From positions 70,936-134,935 of the forward strand of contig NZ_JBBBNV010000013.1 of the NCBI RefSeq assembly GCF_037137075.1: a DNA stretch of 64,000 bases. Direction: 5' to 3'. Of the stretch, positions 1 to 8,059 are shown piece after piece. Position 1 is the first letter of the stretch; the number at the start of each line of letters is the position of its first letter. The position numbers and the translations under genes were made by a program. The notes below the pieces were generated by a model, which saw only the letters and a list, made by a program, of their open reading frames with translations, was not told the origin of the DNA and made no database searches. This DNA comes from JBBBNV01 sp037137075. Lineage in GTDB: Bacteria > Bacillota > Bacilli > Paenibacillales > NBRC-103111.

Positions 1-170
1 CCGCCGCCATTATGATAATGATACTCCCCGTATTCCAGGCCCCATTTCTCGCAGTTGGTACGGCACGTATGTCCGCCTTTGGCATCTGTACGACCCGGAT
101 GGGCGTCCGCAATCGTTGCCGCCGACAAGGAAGCAGCGAAAACAGCCGCCAGCATAACTGTCCTTCTCAC
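1..170 (-). CDS. YHYH-domain secreted protein (partial, 3' end outside window)
   Basis: This gene runs off the left edge; only the first 56 codons are visible. A GTG start at 170 lies about 7 nt after a GGGAGG ribosome binding site, and an ATG at 155 is an alternative. The start encodes an Arg-Arg n-region and an Ala-rich hydrophobic stretch, a typical signal peptide. The mature part begins HPGRTDAKGGHTC and continues through a CEKWGLEYGEYHYHNGG segment, the Cys/His-rich signature of the small YHYH-domain proteins of Firmicutes. Their function is not established; the His and Cys pattern suggests metal binding, which is inference. It lies downstream of the pectin methylesterase gene on the same strand, but a terminator-like hairpin separates them. 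Confidence 0.75.
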   Translation of the reverse strand, partial: MRRTVMLAAVFAASLSAATIADAHPGRTDAKGGHTCRTNCEKWGLEYGEYHYHNGG

Positions 171-330
171 AAAAAAACCTCCCAAATCTAAAAATCTAAC
201 ACCATAGTTTGGGATAATTTTACTATATTAACAAGATCGTGACTACCCTCTCCGTCCGCCGAATCCCCCCTCCTTCATTCATTCGAAAACACAAGCAGCA
301 CCAAAAAATGAATCGTACTGAAAATAACAA

Positions 331-368
331 AGCAGTCCTCATCCGGCATATACCGGATAAAGACTGCT
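331..368 (-). terminator. Terminator of the pectin methylesterase gene
   Basis: An inverted repeat, AGCAGTC with GACTGCT flanking ATCCGG with CCGGAT, is followed on the minus strand by a T-rich run (TTTGTTATTTT). It lies about 110 nt past the stop codon of the methylesterase gene. Confidence 0.6.
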
Positions 369-477
369 GGCCATTTATTCCCGGCCCCTGCCGGTACCTC
401 GGCAATACCGCAAGCCGTTCTATACGTCCGCTGAAAAAACGCGAGGCTTCGCTGTAGGAAGGATGCCGGGCGTGAAA

Positions 478-2022
478 TCAGTGCGCCGGGTCCCAGCCGT
501 CGCTTCCCGCCAGAACCGTCTGCGTATTGATTGCTGCCGCTTGGGATGCGGTCAGCTGATCACCCCAGCTCACCCGTCCGGAGGTGGCTGCGCCCGGCCC
601 GGTATTGCCGTATTCGGCGTAACGGGAGGTGCTCTCCTTGGAGGTGTCGCCCCAGTTATCCCAGCCTGCCGGCTTAATGTGGGTATCCATCCACGTATAC
701 AGGTACGTCACCGAGCTGTACGGCTGCCATGGTCGGCCGAGCGCCACCACATCATTCAGCGAACCGGAACGGGTCAGACTGCTCGTAATAAACACGTAGC
801 CATAAGGAGTCGCCTGAGCTGTGGAAGCGGCTGTCACATAGCCGTTATTAAGGCTCTTCATTTCACAGCTTTCAAATACAGCCGTAGCCGAGCCGAAAAT
901 ATAATCTACAGTCCCCTCAATATACGAGTCCCGGTAGTACTGCCTCCCGGAGCCTGTGGCATACAGCGAATCCTGATTGCCAAGCACCCGCACATTGCGA
1001 AAGGCGGCGCGATCCCCGGACACGTATAAAGCCACCGCCTGCCCCGCAGTCGGTCCAGCCGTATTGCGGAACGTAATATTGTGTGCGGTGAAATCGTTCC
1101 CTCTCACAAACACACTGGCGCTGTTCGTTGTGCTGCCGGAGGAGCTGGATGTATCCGCGTACGTCAGAATCGTCCCTTCCGCGCTCTCCCCAATCAGTGT
1201 GATATATGGCTTGTTAGCGGGAAATGTAATTTTCTCAGGATAGGTGCCGTTCTTGACATAAATCGTGACAGGGCTGGTGTTGTTGACGGGAATGGCATCA
1301 ACAGCGGCCTGGACGGTGGTATAGACGCCGGTTCCTCCGCTTGCGCTAACGACGAGTGCGCCGGACGGAATAGAGGACGAAACCGCCTTGACCAAAATAT
1401 CATCCAAATAATGCGAACCGGCGCTGCTGTTCGGCGTAAAAGAATCGAAGCCGTCAATGGAGGCAACCGCACTGTAGAAGGCCACGCCACTGGCCTTTTT
1501 TACTCCATTTACGTACACATCGGCTGTATCCGTGGACGGATCGGCTACGATGCGGATACTGTACCAGGTGTTAGCCGCGTAGCCGCTCAGCAGCGTTACA
1601 TACGTATCCCCGGAATTGCGGTAGGACAAGCTTCCTCCTATAGTTTCGATGGACACCGCAGGCGTTGCGCCGCTCAGCAGACGAAACACCTTGGTGCTGT
1701 TGACAAGCGAAGGCTGCATGAATTTAAATTCCGCATCGATCTTGCCGGTCTGGGCGGTAAAGGTCTTTTTCAGGCTGACCAGCCCGGAGGTGCTCGTGTC
1801 ATTCAGGTACACGCTGCGGTTGGAGGAGCTTGGAACAGCGACAGCCCGGACAGTCCCTCCAGCCTCAGATAGGGTAAAGCCGGAAGGCTGTGACCCGGTT
1901 GCGGTACTGTTGAAATTGACATCTGCCAGCGTAGTGTCTGCCAAGGCACTTCCGGCCGGGACAGCCGCGATCAGCATTCCCGTCAAAACGAGAACCATGC
2001 GAAATAAAGACCGTGATTTCAT
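478..2022 (-). CDS. Secreted pectin methylesterase (CE8) with N-terminal LamG-like domain
   Basis: Predicted to de-esterify pectin outside the cell, making it a substrate for pectate lyase. The 514-residue protein has a signal peptide (about 1-28, cleavage after SALA). A beta-sandwich LamG/concanavalin-like region spans about 30-213 and ends in the YLDDILV strand typical of such domains. A carbohydrate esterase family 8 right-handed beta-helix covers about 222-510. Family motifs are all present: GQAVALY near 327, QDSLY with Asp351, GTVDYIFG with Asp373, and LGRPW at 429-432. The two Asp residues match the known catalytic pair and the Arg the substrate contact. The start ATG follows a GGAG-type site (AGAGGAGCTGAAGT). 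It stands alone, next to an AraC regulator and two sugar importers. The family call is firm; the ligand of the N-terminal domain is unknown. Confidence 0.93.
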   Translation of the reverse strand: MKSRSLFRMVLVLTGMLIAAVPAGSALADTTLADVNFNSTATGSQPSGFTLSEAGGTVRAVAVPSSSNRSVYLNDTSTSGLVSLKKTFTAQTGKIDAEFKFMQPSLVNSTKVFRLLSGATPAVSIETIGGSLSYRNSGDTYVTLLSGYAANTWYSIRIVADPSTDTADVYVNGVKKASGVAFYSAVASIDGFDSFTPNSSAGSHYLDDILVKAVSSSIPSGALVVSASGGTGVYTTVQAAVDAIPVNNTSPVTIYVKNGTYPEKITFPANKPYITLIGESAEGTILTYADTSSSSGSTTNSASVFVRGNDFTAHNITFRNTAGPTAGQAVALYVSGDRAAFRNVRVLGNQDSLYATGSGRQYYRDSYIEGTVDYIFGSATAVFESCEMKSLNNGYVTAASTAQATPYGYVFITSSLTRSGSLNDVVALGRPWQPYSSVTYLYTWMDTHIKPAGWDNWGDTSKESTSRYAEYGNTGPGAATSGRVSWGDQLTASQAAAINTQTVLAGSDGWDPAH

Positions 2023-2339
2023 CCATACTTCAGCTCCTCTGACGTATCCTTGTTATTCGTAAGCATAACGTCCCCCGCCCAAATCGAAGCTGCAGGCCAG
2101 GGTCCCTTCCTACCTTGCGAATCATCCCTCCCGGCTTATGATTGGTTACAAACTGACTGCACCTGCTGCGGTTATCCCGCACCACCTCCTTTCATTCATT
2201 GGGCTGAGACGAGACCGGATGTGTACGACGCTGCCGCCGAACGGCCGGCTTCCAGCGGAGTCTTGCCTGCAGACAAGCAAGCCTCGGCCTTCTCCCGTCG
2301 AGTATTGAAGCTGCAAGCCGGAAGAGCTTCCTTCACATA
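2023..2339. other. Gene-free spacer between methylesterase and AraC regulator
   Basis: About 317 bases upstream of the methylesterase and downstream of the AraC gene. It must hold the methylesterase promoter. No convincing coding sequence or terminator hairpin was seen. Confidence 0.5.
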
Positions 2340-3932
2340 TTACCCGCCACTAATCTGCTTATCGCTCTTTTCCCGGTAATTGCCCGGGGTCATGCCGAAG
2401 GTTTTGCGGAAGGAGCGGATAAAGGCGCTAATGTTTTTGTACTGCAGCCGCTCGCTGATTTCCGAAACCTTCATGTCCGTCGTTTCAAGCAGCTGCTTGG
2501 CCTTGTTCATCCGGCACTCCATCAAATAATTGCTAAACGATACGCCGGTTTCCTTCTTGAACACCCGGCTTAAATAAACCGGATGGAAGCTCATCGTCTG
2601 CGCGCATTCCTCCAGCGTGAAGTCGCGTTCATAATGCTGGTGAATGAGCCTTACCATCTGATCCGCAATATTCTCGTACTGTGCTTCCGCCTGCTCGGCC
2701 AAAAAAACCGTAACCGGCACAAACAGCTGCCGCTGAAACCAGTCCGTAATATCCGGAATCGTGTTCAGCTTCATAAACTGCGCAACCGATGCCTGAGGTC
2801 CGATGACCTTTTTCAACGGGACGCCCTGTTCGTGGATCATTTGATATATTTTCGAAATGAATGCAATCATCAGCTCCGAATACTCGCTGAAATAAGCCTC
2901 CCTGCCCACGATCACTGACAAGTATTCGCTAAACAGCATCGCGGCCTTGTCCGGCTCGCCGGTACGAAGAGCATGCAGCAGCCTCTCCTCCATCTGCATC
3001 AGCTGCTCGTATAGCATCGCTTCCATCTCCGTTTGGCTGCTTGTGTCCCCATACTGCACAATAATGTCTTGTCCGAGCCCGACACGGGAGCGAAGCGCCC
3101 CCAGGCTCTCCTCGTGGGCCTTCGCCGTTCCGGAAATACATTCATAGGGTTTGCTGATTCCTATGCTGACAGACAGCTGCAAATACTTCTTCACCTTGCT
3201 CTGAATCCGCTCCGCCATACGCCACCATCGGGATAGCAGCTCATGGCCGTCTAAGGTATCCGAAGCAAGCACTGTCACCTGGGACTGCTCCATCACAATA
3301 GGGCTGAACCGGGTTAGAGGCAGCAGGTCGCTGACGATATTGTTGATCGCAAACAGCAGCAAATCCTTGTCATGCTCCCGGTAGCGCGTCCCGTGAAGTG
3401 TATCGATTTGCAGCGTCAGCACGCCAAGATAGCGCCAGTCGGAAGGAAAATCGTACTCCCGAGCCCTGTAGTCGAACTCCTGCTTGGGCATTTGCCCATT
3501 AATTAAGCGGAACATGGCGTATTCTTTGAGCTGTGTCACTTGAACGCGCATTTGCTGCTGCAGCTGCCGGCCCGTGCTGGTCAGAAGCTGCAGCCGGTCC
3601 TCGATATAGCGGAGCTCGTCCTCTCCTCTTGTAACGCCGCTGCCCATCGAAGTATCCGGGCTCAGCTTCTTCGTCATTTCGAACAGCCTCTGGACCGGAA
3701 GATACATTTTACGGCTGCCGTAGTAAGCCCCCACCAGAGCGAAGGCTGCAAGCAGCGCGCAGGAAGCAGCCGTGACCCAGACCATGCTTTGTGTTTGCTG
3801 TGCCAGCTCCCGATTCGGGGCGGTGTATACATAGACCCATGCGTTGTAGATGGTCATAATCCCGATAATGATGACCGGAATGGCGCCGAGCATCAGGCTG
3901 TAGCTAAGCAGCCGAAGCCAATATTTGGGCAT
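2340..3932 (-). CDS. Membrane-anchored AraC-type regulator lacking its extracellular sensor domain
   Basis: A 530-residue transcription factor with two N-terminal transmembrane helices (about 8-28 and 50-72), a HAMP-like/coiled linker, a middle region around 150-280 with weak cyclase-fold-like features, and a C-terminal pair of helix-turn-helix motifs of the AraC class (about 425-525; LEECAQTMSFHPVYLSRVFKKE). Members of this Paenibacillus group usually have roughly 250 residues of Cache-type sensor between the two helices; here only about 20 residues remain. The start is placed at the ATG at 3932 because an AAGGGAG site lies about 10 nt upstream; the ATG at 3968 has none. It probably controls the neighbouring pectin genes (inference from position). 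Confidence 0.85.
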   Translation of the reverse strand: MPKYWLRLLSYSLMLGAIPVIIIGIMTIYNAWVYVYTAPNRELAQQTQSMVWVTAASCALLAAFALVGAYYGSRKMYLPVQRLFEMTKKLSPDTSMGSGVTRGEDELRYIEDRLQLLTSTGRQLQQQMRVQVTQLKEYAMFRLINGQMPKQEFDYRAREYDFPSDWRYLGVLTLQIDTLHGTRYREHDKDLLLFAINNIVSDLLPLTRFSPIVMEQSQVTVLASDTLDGHELLSRWWRMAERIQSKVKKYLQLSVSIGISKPYECISGTAKAHEESLGALRSRVGLGQDIIVQYGDTSSQTEMEAMLYEQLMQMEERLLHALRTGEPDKAAMLFSEYLSVIVGREAYFSEYSELMIAFISKIYQMIHEQGVPLKKVIGPQASVAQFMKLNTIPDITDWFQRQLFVPVTVFLAEQAEAQYENIADQMVRLIHQHYERDFTLEECAQTMSFHPVYLSRVFKKETGVSFSNYLMECRMNKAKQLLETTDMKVSEISERLQYKNISAFIRSFRKTFGMTPGNYREKSDKQISGG

Positions 3933-3968
3933 ACCGTTCAAGTCTCCCTTCAGAAGGCAGCACATCAT

Positions 3969-4332
3969 AGCGCGTTTATTTTATTTAAATTTTTTCCAAA
4001 TCCGCTATAGGAACCGCTTTCATTTTAGTGTAAGAAGCACTGTTCTATCTATAATATCTATCCATATATTTCCATAAAATGACATTGATATGAAACTAAT
4101 TATAGTACACCGGAGCACAAATAAATTTTCTTTTCTTGCTTTTCTGAGGCAAATCTGATGCAATTTTGTCCTTTTATTACCTATTTATTCCTTTTTATAA
4201 TGAAAAGTAGATTCCCGTCCCTTCGATAATGGGCCTGATACACAGGTCTGCATGGTTTTGGACCGGCGGCAAACAACTCAAACCGTCATGGCTTCATCGC
4301 CGCATCCCCGGTATGAAAGCATGGACTTTCAC
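3969..4332. other. AT-rich intergenic region, probable AraC promoter
   Basis: AT-rich stretch upstream of the AraC gene with no plausible gene. A cre-like sequence (AGGAACCGCTTTCA, 4009-4022, two mismatches from the consensus) lies close to the start codon. The match is too weak to assert catabolite control. Confidence 0.4.
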
Positions 4333-4361
4333 AAAAAAACGGCGGACCTCGTCGGCCCGCT
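4333..4361 (-). terminator. Terminator after the propeller-protein gene
   Basis: Read on the minus strand, GCGGGCC-GACGA-GGTCCGC forms a 7-bp stem with one mismatch and is followed by a run of seven T. It lies 25 nt past the stop codon at 4386 and would end the AraC/binding-protein/propeller transcript. Confidence 0.75.
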
Positions 4362-4385
4362 GTTCGGCTTGTGTATGCAGATAAG

Positions 4386-6365
4386 CTACTTCCTCGGATA
4401 GTTAAACTCTCCGCGATAATTCGATGAATTGTAATGCGGGTACTTATCCGGCACCGTTACAGGGCCGGCCACAGAATGGTCGGGGCTGTAAATGTACATC
4501 CGCTGCGTATCCCACAGCAAAATGTTATCCACGCCGTCCCCGGTTACATCCAGCACCTCCGCGCACAGGTCCGGATGTCCGTCCTGCGGGAAGAGCACCA
4601 CGCGCCGTCCGTGACCATCAACGAGGCCGCCATGCTGCGTATTGCCGTTAAGCAGCACCAGGTCCCTTCCGTCCCCCGTCCAGTTAACCGGCGTAATGAC
4701 GTTGCCGTTGCATGTCGGCTCGAACTGATGCAGCAGCTTACCCGCGCCATCGAAGAAATAGACGATGCCCTGCTCGCCCCAGAACGTGCTGACGCACAGC
4801 TCCAGTCCAGGCAAATCCGGACGGTAGTTGCCGACGCTGACGCGCTGGGCATGGCCAATCATGTGCTTATGCAGGATGCGCCCCTGCAAATCGGCAATCA
4901 TAAAGCCTTCGTTGCCGGAAGCGATGGCAATTTGCGGCTCCAGGCCCTCCGGATCCCAGCTGCCGATAAGGATTTCATCGGTATGATCGGTCGGAACCGG
5001 AAGTGTCCACAGAAGCTTGCCGTCATGGTCCACCAAATGGTATCCGATAAACATCTCATCCCTGCCGTCGCCGTCCACATCGGTCGTGTACGGGAAATGA
5101 CCGGTGATGCCTTCATGGAACGACCACAGCGGCTGCAGCTCATTGTTGTATACCCATACCCGGCTGTAGCGGTCTTTAATTAGAATGTCGGTGGGCTGTG
5201 CGCTGCCGGAGAAGTTGGCGATACGAATCGAGTCCACGTTAATCCGGTCAAACGCATATTGATTATAGGGCAGGCTGTACAGCGGCCCCGGCGATTCCGA
5301 GGTGAACGGAGTCCGGATCGAGTTCTTTACCTGACCTGTCCGGCCGTCGAGGATCATCAGCTCGAAGTTGCGGGCCACGACCACCTCGTCAAACCCGTCG
5401 CCGTCGATGTCGCACACCTGGAAAGGCAAATCCGCCGACAGCAGCGCATGATCAAGCAGCGTACTCGGCTCGCCAAGCTGCCACAGCACTTCCCCTTCCA
5501 GCGTAATAGCCGTCAGGCAGCTGATGTGAGCATAAGCATCCTTGTGTCCCCGTTTCTGGTGCTGTGCCAGCACCAGCTGCAGCTCATCCGTTCCCGTCAG
5601 ATGGCCGAAGCGGATCTGGCGCGCCGTACCGAAGTTCTTGAAGTCGATTACCTTCCACAAGCGGGGCTGCGGATACTCGCTGCGCAGCTGGGCCAGATTC
5701 AAGCTGGAGCTGACCGCCTGCTCCTGCCACGCCCGGTGCTGTTCATCGGTCATCGTCACCTGGATGTCGGTGTACTGGGCAGGCATGCGAGAGGACAGCC
5801 CGATTTTGCCATATGCATACGAATCGTCCTGGGCCTGCAGCAGCTCGGCACCATCCACGAAAGCCCGCAGCGTGGAGCCGGAGCAGGACACGCGCAGCCG
5901 GTAGTAGCTGTCACAATCATACGACAGGCTTGCCGATGCCAGTGTAAGGATCTGGTCCTGATCCCGTTTCAGAAGAACGAGGCTTCCGCCCTCAAAGCCA
6001 AGGAAGTAATACCGGCGGCCATGCTGGTAACGGAATACAATGCCGGTATTGGAATGCGTGGATAGCGGACGGACCGTTGCCTCATAGGTATAATCCCGCC
6101 AAGTATCTTCCCCTTTTACCAAGAGCGGCCAGTGTGGTGTAATTGCGGCCTGGGGGCGTGTCTGCTCCATGAACTTCTTGCCCCGGTCCTCGGTCACAAT
6201 CCAGGTTGGTCCCAGCCATCCGAAATAGACGACCGGGTCGTACCAGCCCCCGAGGTTGCCCTCAGTCGGGTAGTAATGGTATTCGCCAAGCGCGGAATGC
6301 TTCGGATCGTAAGGAAACGGTCCAATGGAGAATTGTGTAAATTGGTCGTGAAGAAGTGTAAGCAT
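4386..6365 (-). CDS. Cytoplasmic LamG-like plus beta-propeller (FG-GAP/PL11-like) protein
   Basis: A 659-residue protein with no signal peptide, so probably intracellular. Residues about 60-215 resemble a LamG/DUF1080 beta-sandwich. Residues about 240-650 carry repeated Ca-binding-like DGDG motifs: DIDGDGFDEVVVA, DVDGDGRDEMFIGY, NWTGDGRDLVLL and DVTGDGVDNILL. Such repeats are typical of FG-GAP propellers and of the rhamnogalacturonan lyase family 11 propeller. The usual N-terminal beta-domain of PL11 was not recognised, so lyase activity is only a suggestion. The gene starts at ATG 6365 behind GGGAG and follows the solute-binding protein gene by 33 nt, so the two are probably cotranscribed. 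That context suggests a role in breaking down or sensing the imported oligosaccharide. Confidence 0.7.
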   Translation of the reverse strand: MLTLLHDQFTQFSIGPFPYDPKHSALGEYHYYPTEGNLGGWYDPVVYFGWLGPTWIVTEDRGKKFMEQTRPQAAITPHWPLLVKGEDTWRDYTYEATVRPLSTHSNTGIVFRYQHGRRYYFLGFEGGSLVLLKRDQDQILTLASASLSYDCDSYYRLRVSCSGSTLRAFVDGAELLQAQDDSYAYGKIGLSSRMPAQYTDIQVTMTDEQHRAWQEQAVSSSLNLAQLRSEYPQPRLWKVIDFKNFGTARQIRFGHLTGTDELQLVLAQHQKRGHKDAYAHISCLTAITLEGEVLWQLGEPSTLLDHALLSADLPFQVCDIDGDGFDEVVVARNFELMILDGRTGQVKNSIRTPFTSESPGPLYSLPYNQYAFDRINVDSIRIANFSGSAQPTDILIKDRYSRVWVYNNELQPLWSFHEGITGHFPYTTDVDGDGRDEMFIGYHLVDHDGKLLWTLPVPTDHTDEILIGSWDPEGLEPQIAIASGNEGFMIADLQGRILHKHMIGHAQRVSVGNYRPDLPGLELCVSTFWGEQGIVYFFDGAGKLLHQFEPTCNGNVITPVNWTGDGRDLVLLNGNTQHGGLVDGHGRRVVLFPQDGHPDLCAEVLDVTGDGVDNILLWDTQRMYIYSPDHSVAGPVTVPDKYPHYNSSNYRGEFNYPRK

Positions 6366-6398
6366 GAGCAGGTAGCTCCCTTCCTGGGTTAAGCAGAG

Positions 6399-7910
6399 TT
6401 ATTTCAGCTTATTGCCTTCCTTCTGATACCACTCGGTCCACTGTTGAATCGCCTTGTCGCCGCCGGAGGAGCGATAGCGCTTCACGAAATCATCCCAGCT
6501 CGCATCCACCTTCTGGTTGCCCAAGACCGTTTTGGCCCGGTATTCCTGGGTAAGCTTGTTCAAATTGTAAGCGGCCAGCTCCGGATTGTAAGGCAGTGAG
6601 GCCGCGAGCTTATCCAATGTACCGATTTTGGCAGCCAGCGTGAGATTGTCGATGACATTCTGGGTATACTCGGTTGCCATGTACTGCTTCACCGGCTCGC
6701 TCAGGTGTCCGTGCTTCACCAATGAGAACGCCCAGTGCAGCGACGCGCGCTCTTCCGCCGTCTTCTCATATTTGCCGTTGACGACATTATAATGCTTGCC
6801 TTCGATACCAAGGAAATTAAACTTCGTGCCTTCCTCCGAAAGCCCCCAGTCCAGGAATTTCAGCAGATCCTCCACCTGCTTCGTTTCCTTCGGAATGGCG
6901 ATATAATGCCGGTTCGTGGAGCTATACGTAAACACGGACGGCGATCCGTCCTGATGCAGCGGCAAATCGATGGCGATATACGAATCCATGACCCCCGGCG
7001 CAAACTCCTTCCCGCTGGCGAAATGCCAGAACCCGTTGAACACGCCATACTTGCCGGTATTAATTTTTTGCCGGAAGATGGTGCCTGTCGTAGTCGGCCA
7101 TTCCGGGTCGAGAATTTTTTCGGAGACGAGCTTGCTCATAAAGCTCAGATAATTTTTGTATTCCTCCGTCATCTCCGGCGGAAGCAGCTCGTTGTTTCTG
7201 AACTTGTACGATTCAGCGTCAAAAGCCGCCTGGAACATCCGGCCCCCGTAGGACAAATCGTTCAGGCCAATCAAGCCGAAGGTATCGTTCTTGCCGTTGC
7301 GATCCGGGTCCTGCTCCGTGAACGCTTTCATCACCTGGTAAAACTCATCGATCGTGCGGGGAACCTTCAGCCCCAGCGTATCCAGCCATTTCTTATTAAT
7401 ATATACAACCTGATTGAAGCCGTCGTGCCGGTTGTAAGGCACCGCCCATATTTTGCCCTCCTGGGTAATCGGGAGCCAGGCTTCCTTCGGCATCACATTT
7501 TTCAAATTCGGATACTTGTCCAGATAGGGAGCCAGGTCGGTCAGAAGCCCGTCACTCGCAAACTGCAGCAGCTTGCTTTTATCCTTGTCGCTTACAGCAA
7601 ACGCGGCGGGATATTCTCCCGAAGCCATCAAAATATTCAGCTTGTCCAAATACCCGGCTGACCCCGGCGACTCCAGCTCGACCCGGACCCCGGTTTTATC
7701 CTGCAAATACGTGATGTATTCGTTGTCCGTCAGTGACATTCCCTTCGTATCCACATTGTAATCAAATAATACTTTAAACACCGGCGGCTTCTTCTCTGTT
7801 TCGGCCGTACTGGGCGCTTTCTCACTTCCGCCGGCGCAGCCGCTCGCTGCAATAACGGCAGCTGTCATCAAGGCGGTGAGCGAAAGCTTTGTTTTCTTTT
7901 TTTGAACCAT
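6399..7910 (-). CDS. Extracellular oligosaccharide-binding lipoprotein (LplA/YtcQ family)
   Basis: Predicted 503-residue substrate-binding component of an ABC importer. The start is set at ATG 7910, which has a GGGAGGG site; the longer reading from 7946 lacks one. The N-terminus is a lipoprotein signal with lipobox ASGC (IAASGCAGG), so the mature protein is tethered to the membrane. The body has family hallmarks: YLDKLNILMASGEYP near the start, DKYPNLKNVMPKEAW, and the Ca-loop-like DPDRNGKNDTFG segment. The matching permeases lie divergently at 10561-12414, past the AraC regulator. This arrangement is typical of Paenibacillus importers for pectin-derived or complex oligosaccharides. The exact substrate cannot be told from the sequence. 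Confidence 0.92.
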   Translation of the reverse strand: MVQKKKTKLSLTALMTAAVIAASGCAGGSEKAPSTAETEKKPPVFKVLFDYNVDTKGMSLTDNEYITYLQDKTGVRVELESPGSAGYLDKLNILMASGEYPAAFAVSDKDKSKLLQFASDGLLTDLAPYLDKYPNLKNVMPKEAWLPITQEGKIWAVPYNRHDGFNQVVYINKKWLDTLGLKVPRTIDEFYQVMKAFTEQDPDRNGKNDTFGLIGLNDLSYGGRMFQAAFDAESYKFRNNELLPPEMTEEYKNYLSFMSKLVSEKILDPEWPTTTGTIFRQKINTGKYGVFNGFWHFASGKEFAPGVMDSYIAIDLPLHQDGSPSVFTYSSTNRHYIAIPKETKQVEDLLKFLDWGLSEEGTKFNFLGIEGKHYNVVNGKYEKTAEERASLHWAFSLVKHGHLSEPVKQYMATEYTQNVIDNLTLAAKIGTLDKLAASLPYNPELAAYNLNKLTQEYRAKTVLGNQKVDASWDDFVKRYRSSGGDKAIQQWTEWYQKEGNKLK

Positions 7911-8059
7911 GTAGACACCCTCCCCTATGAAACGTCTGGTTTCCATTCATTGGAATCAGGAATGGATAATTCCTATTTTAGTCCCTCTGTACCAAATCGC
8001 AATGAATAAATGTTTGGACTATGTACAGTTTTTTAGATAGAAGGGTGTATATTTCTTGT

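Noticed and set aside
1081..1872. 263-codon plus-strand reading inside the methylesterase gene
   Set aside because: Antisense to a complete pectin methylesterase; composition is that of a shadow.
4009..4022. cre-like sequence for catabolite control
   Set aside because: Two mismatches from the consensus, and no similar site at the other carbohydrate genes; not enough for a call.
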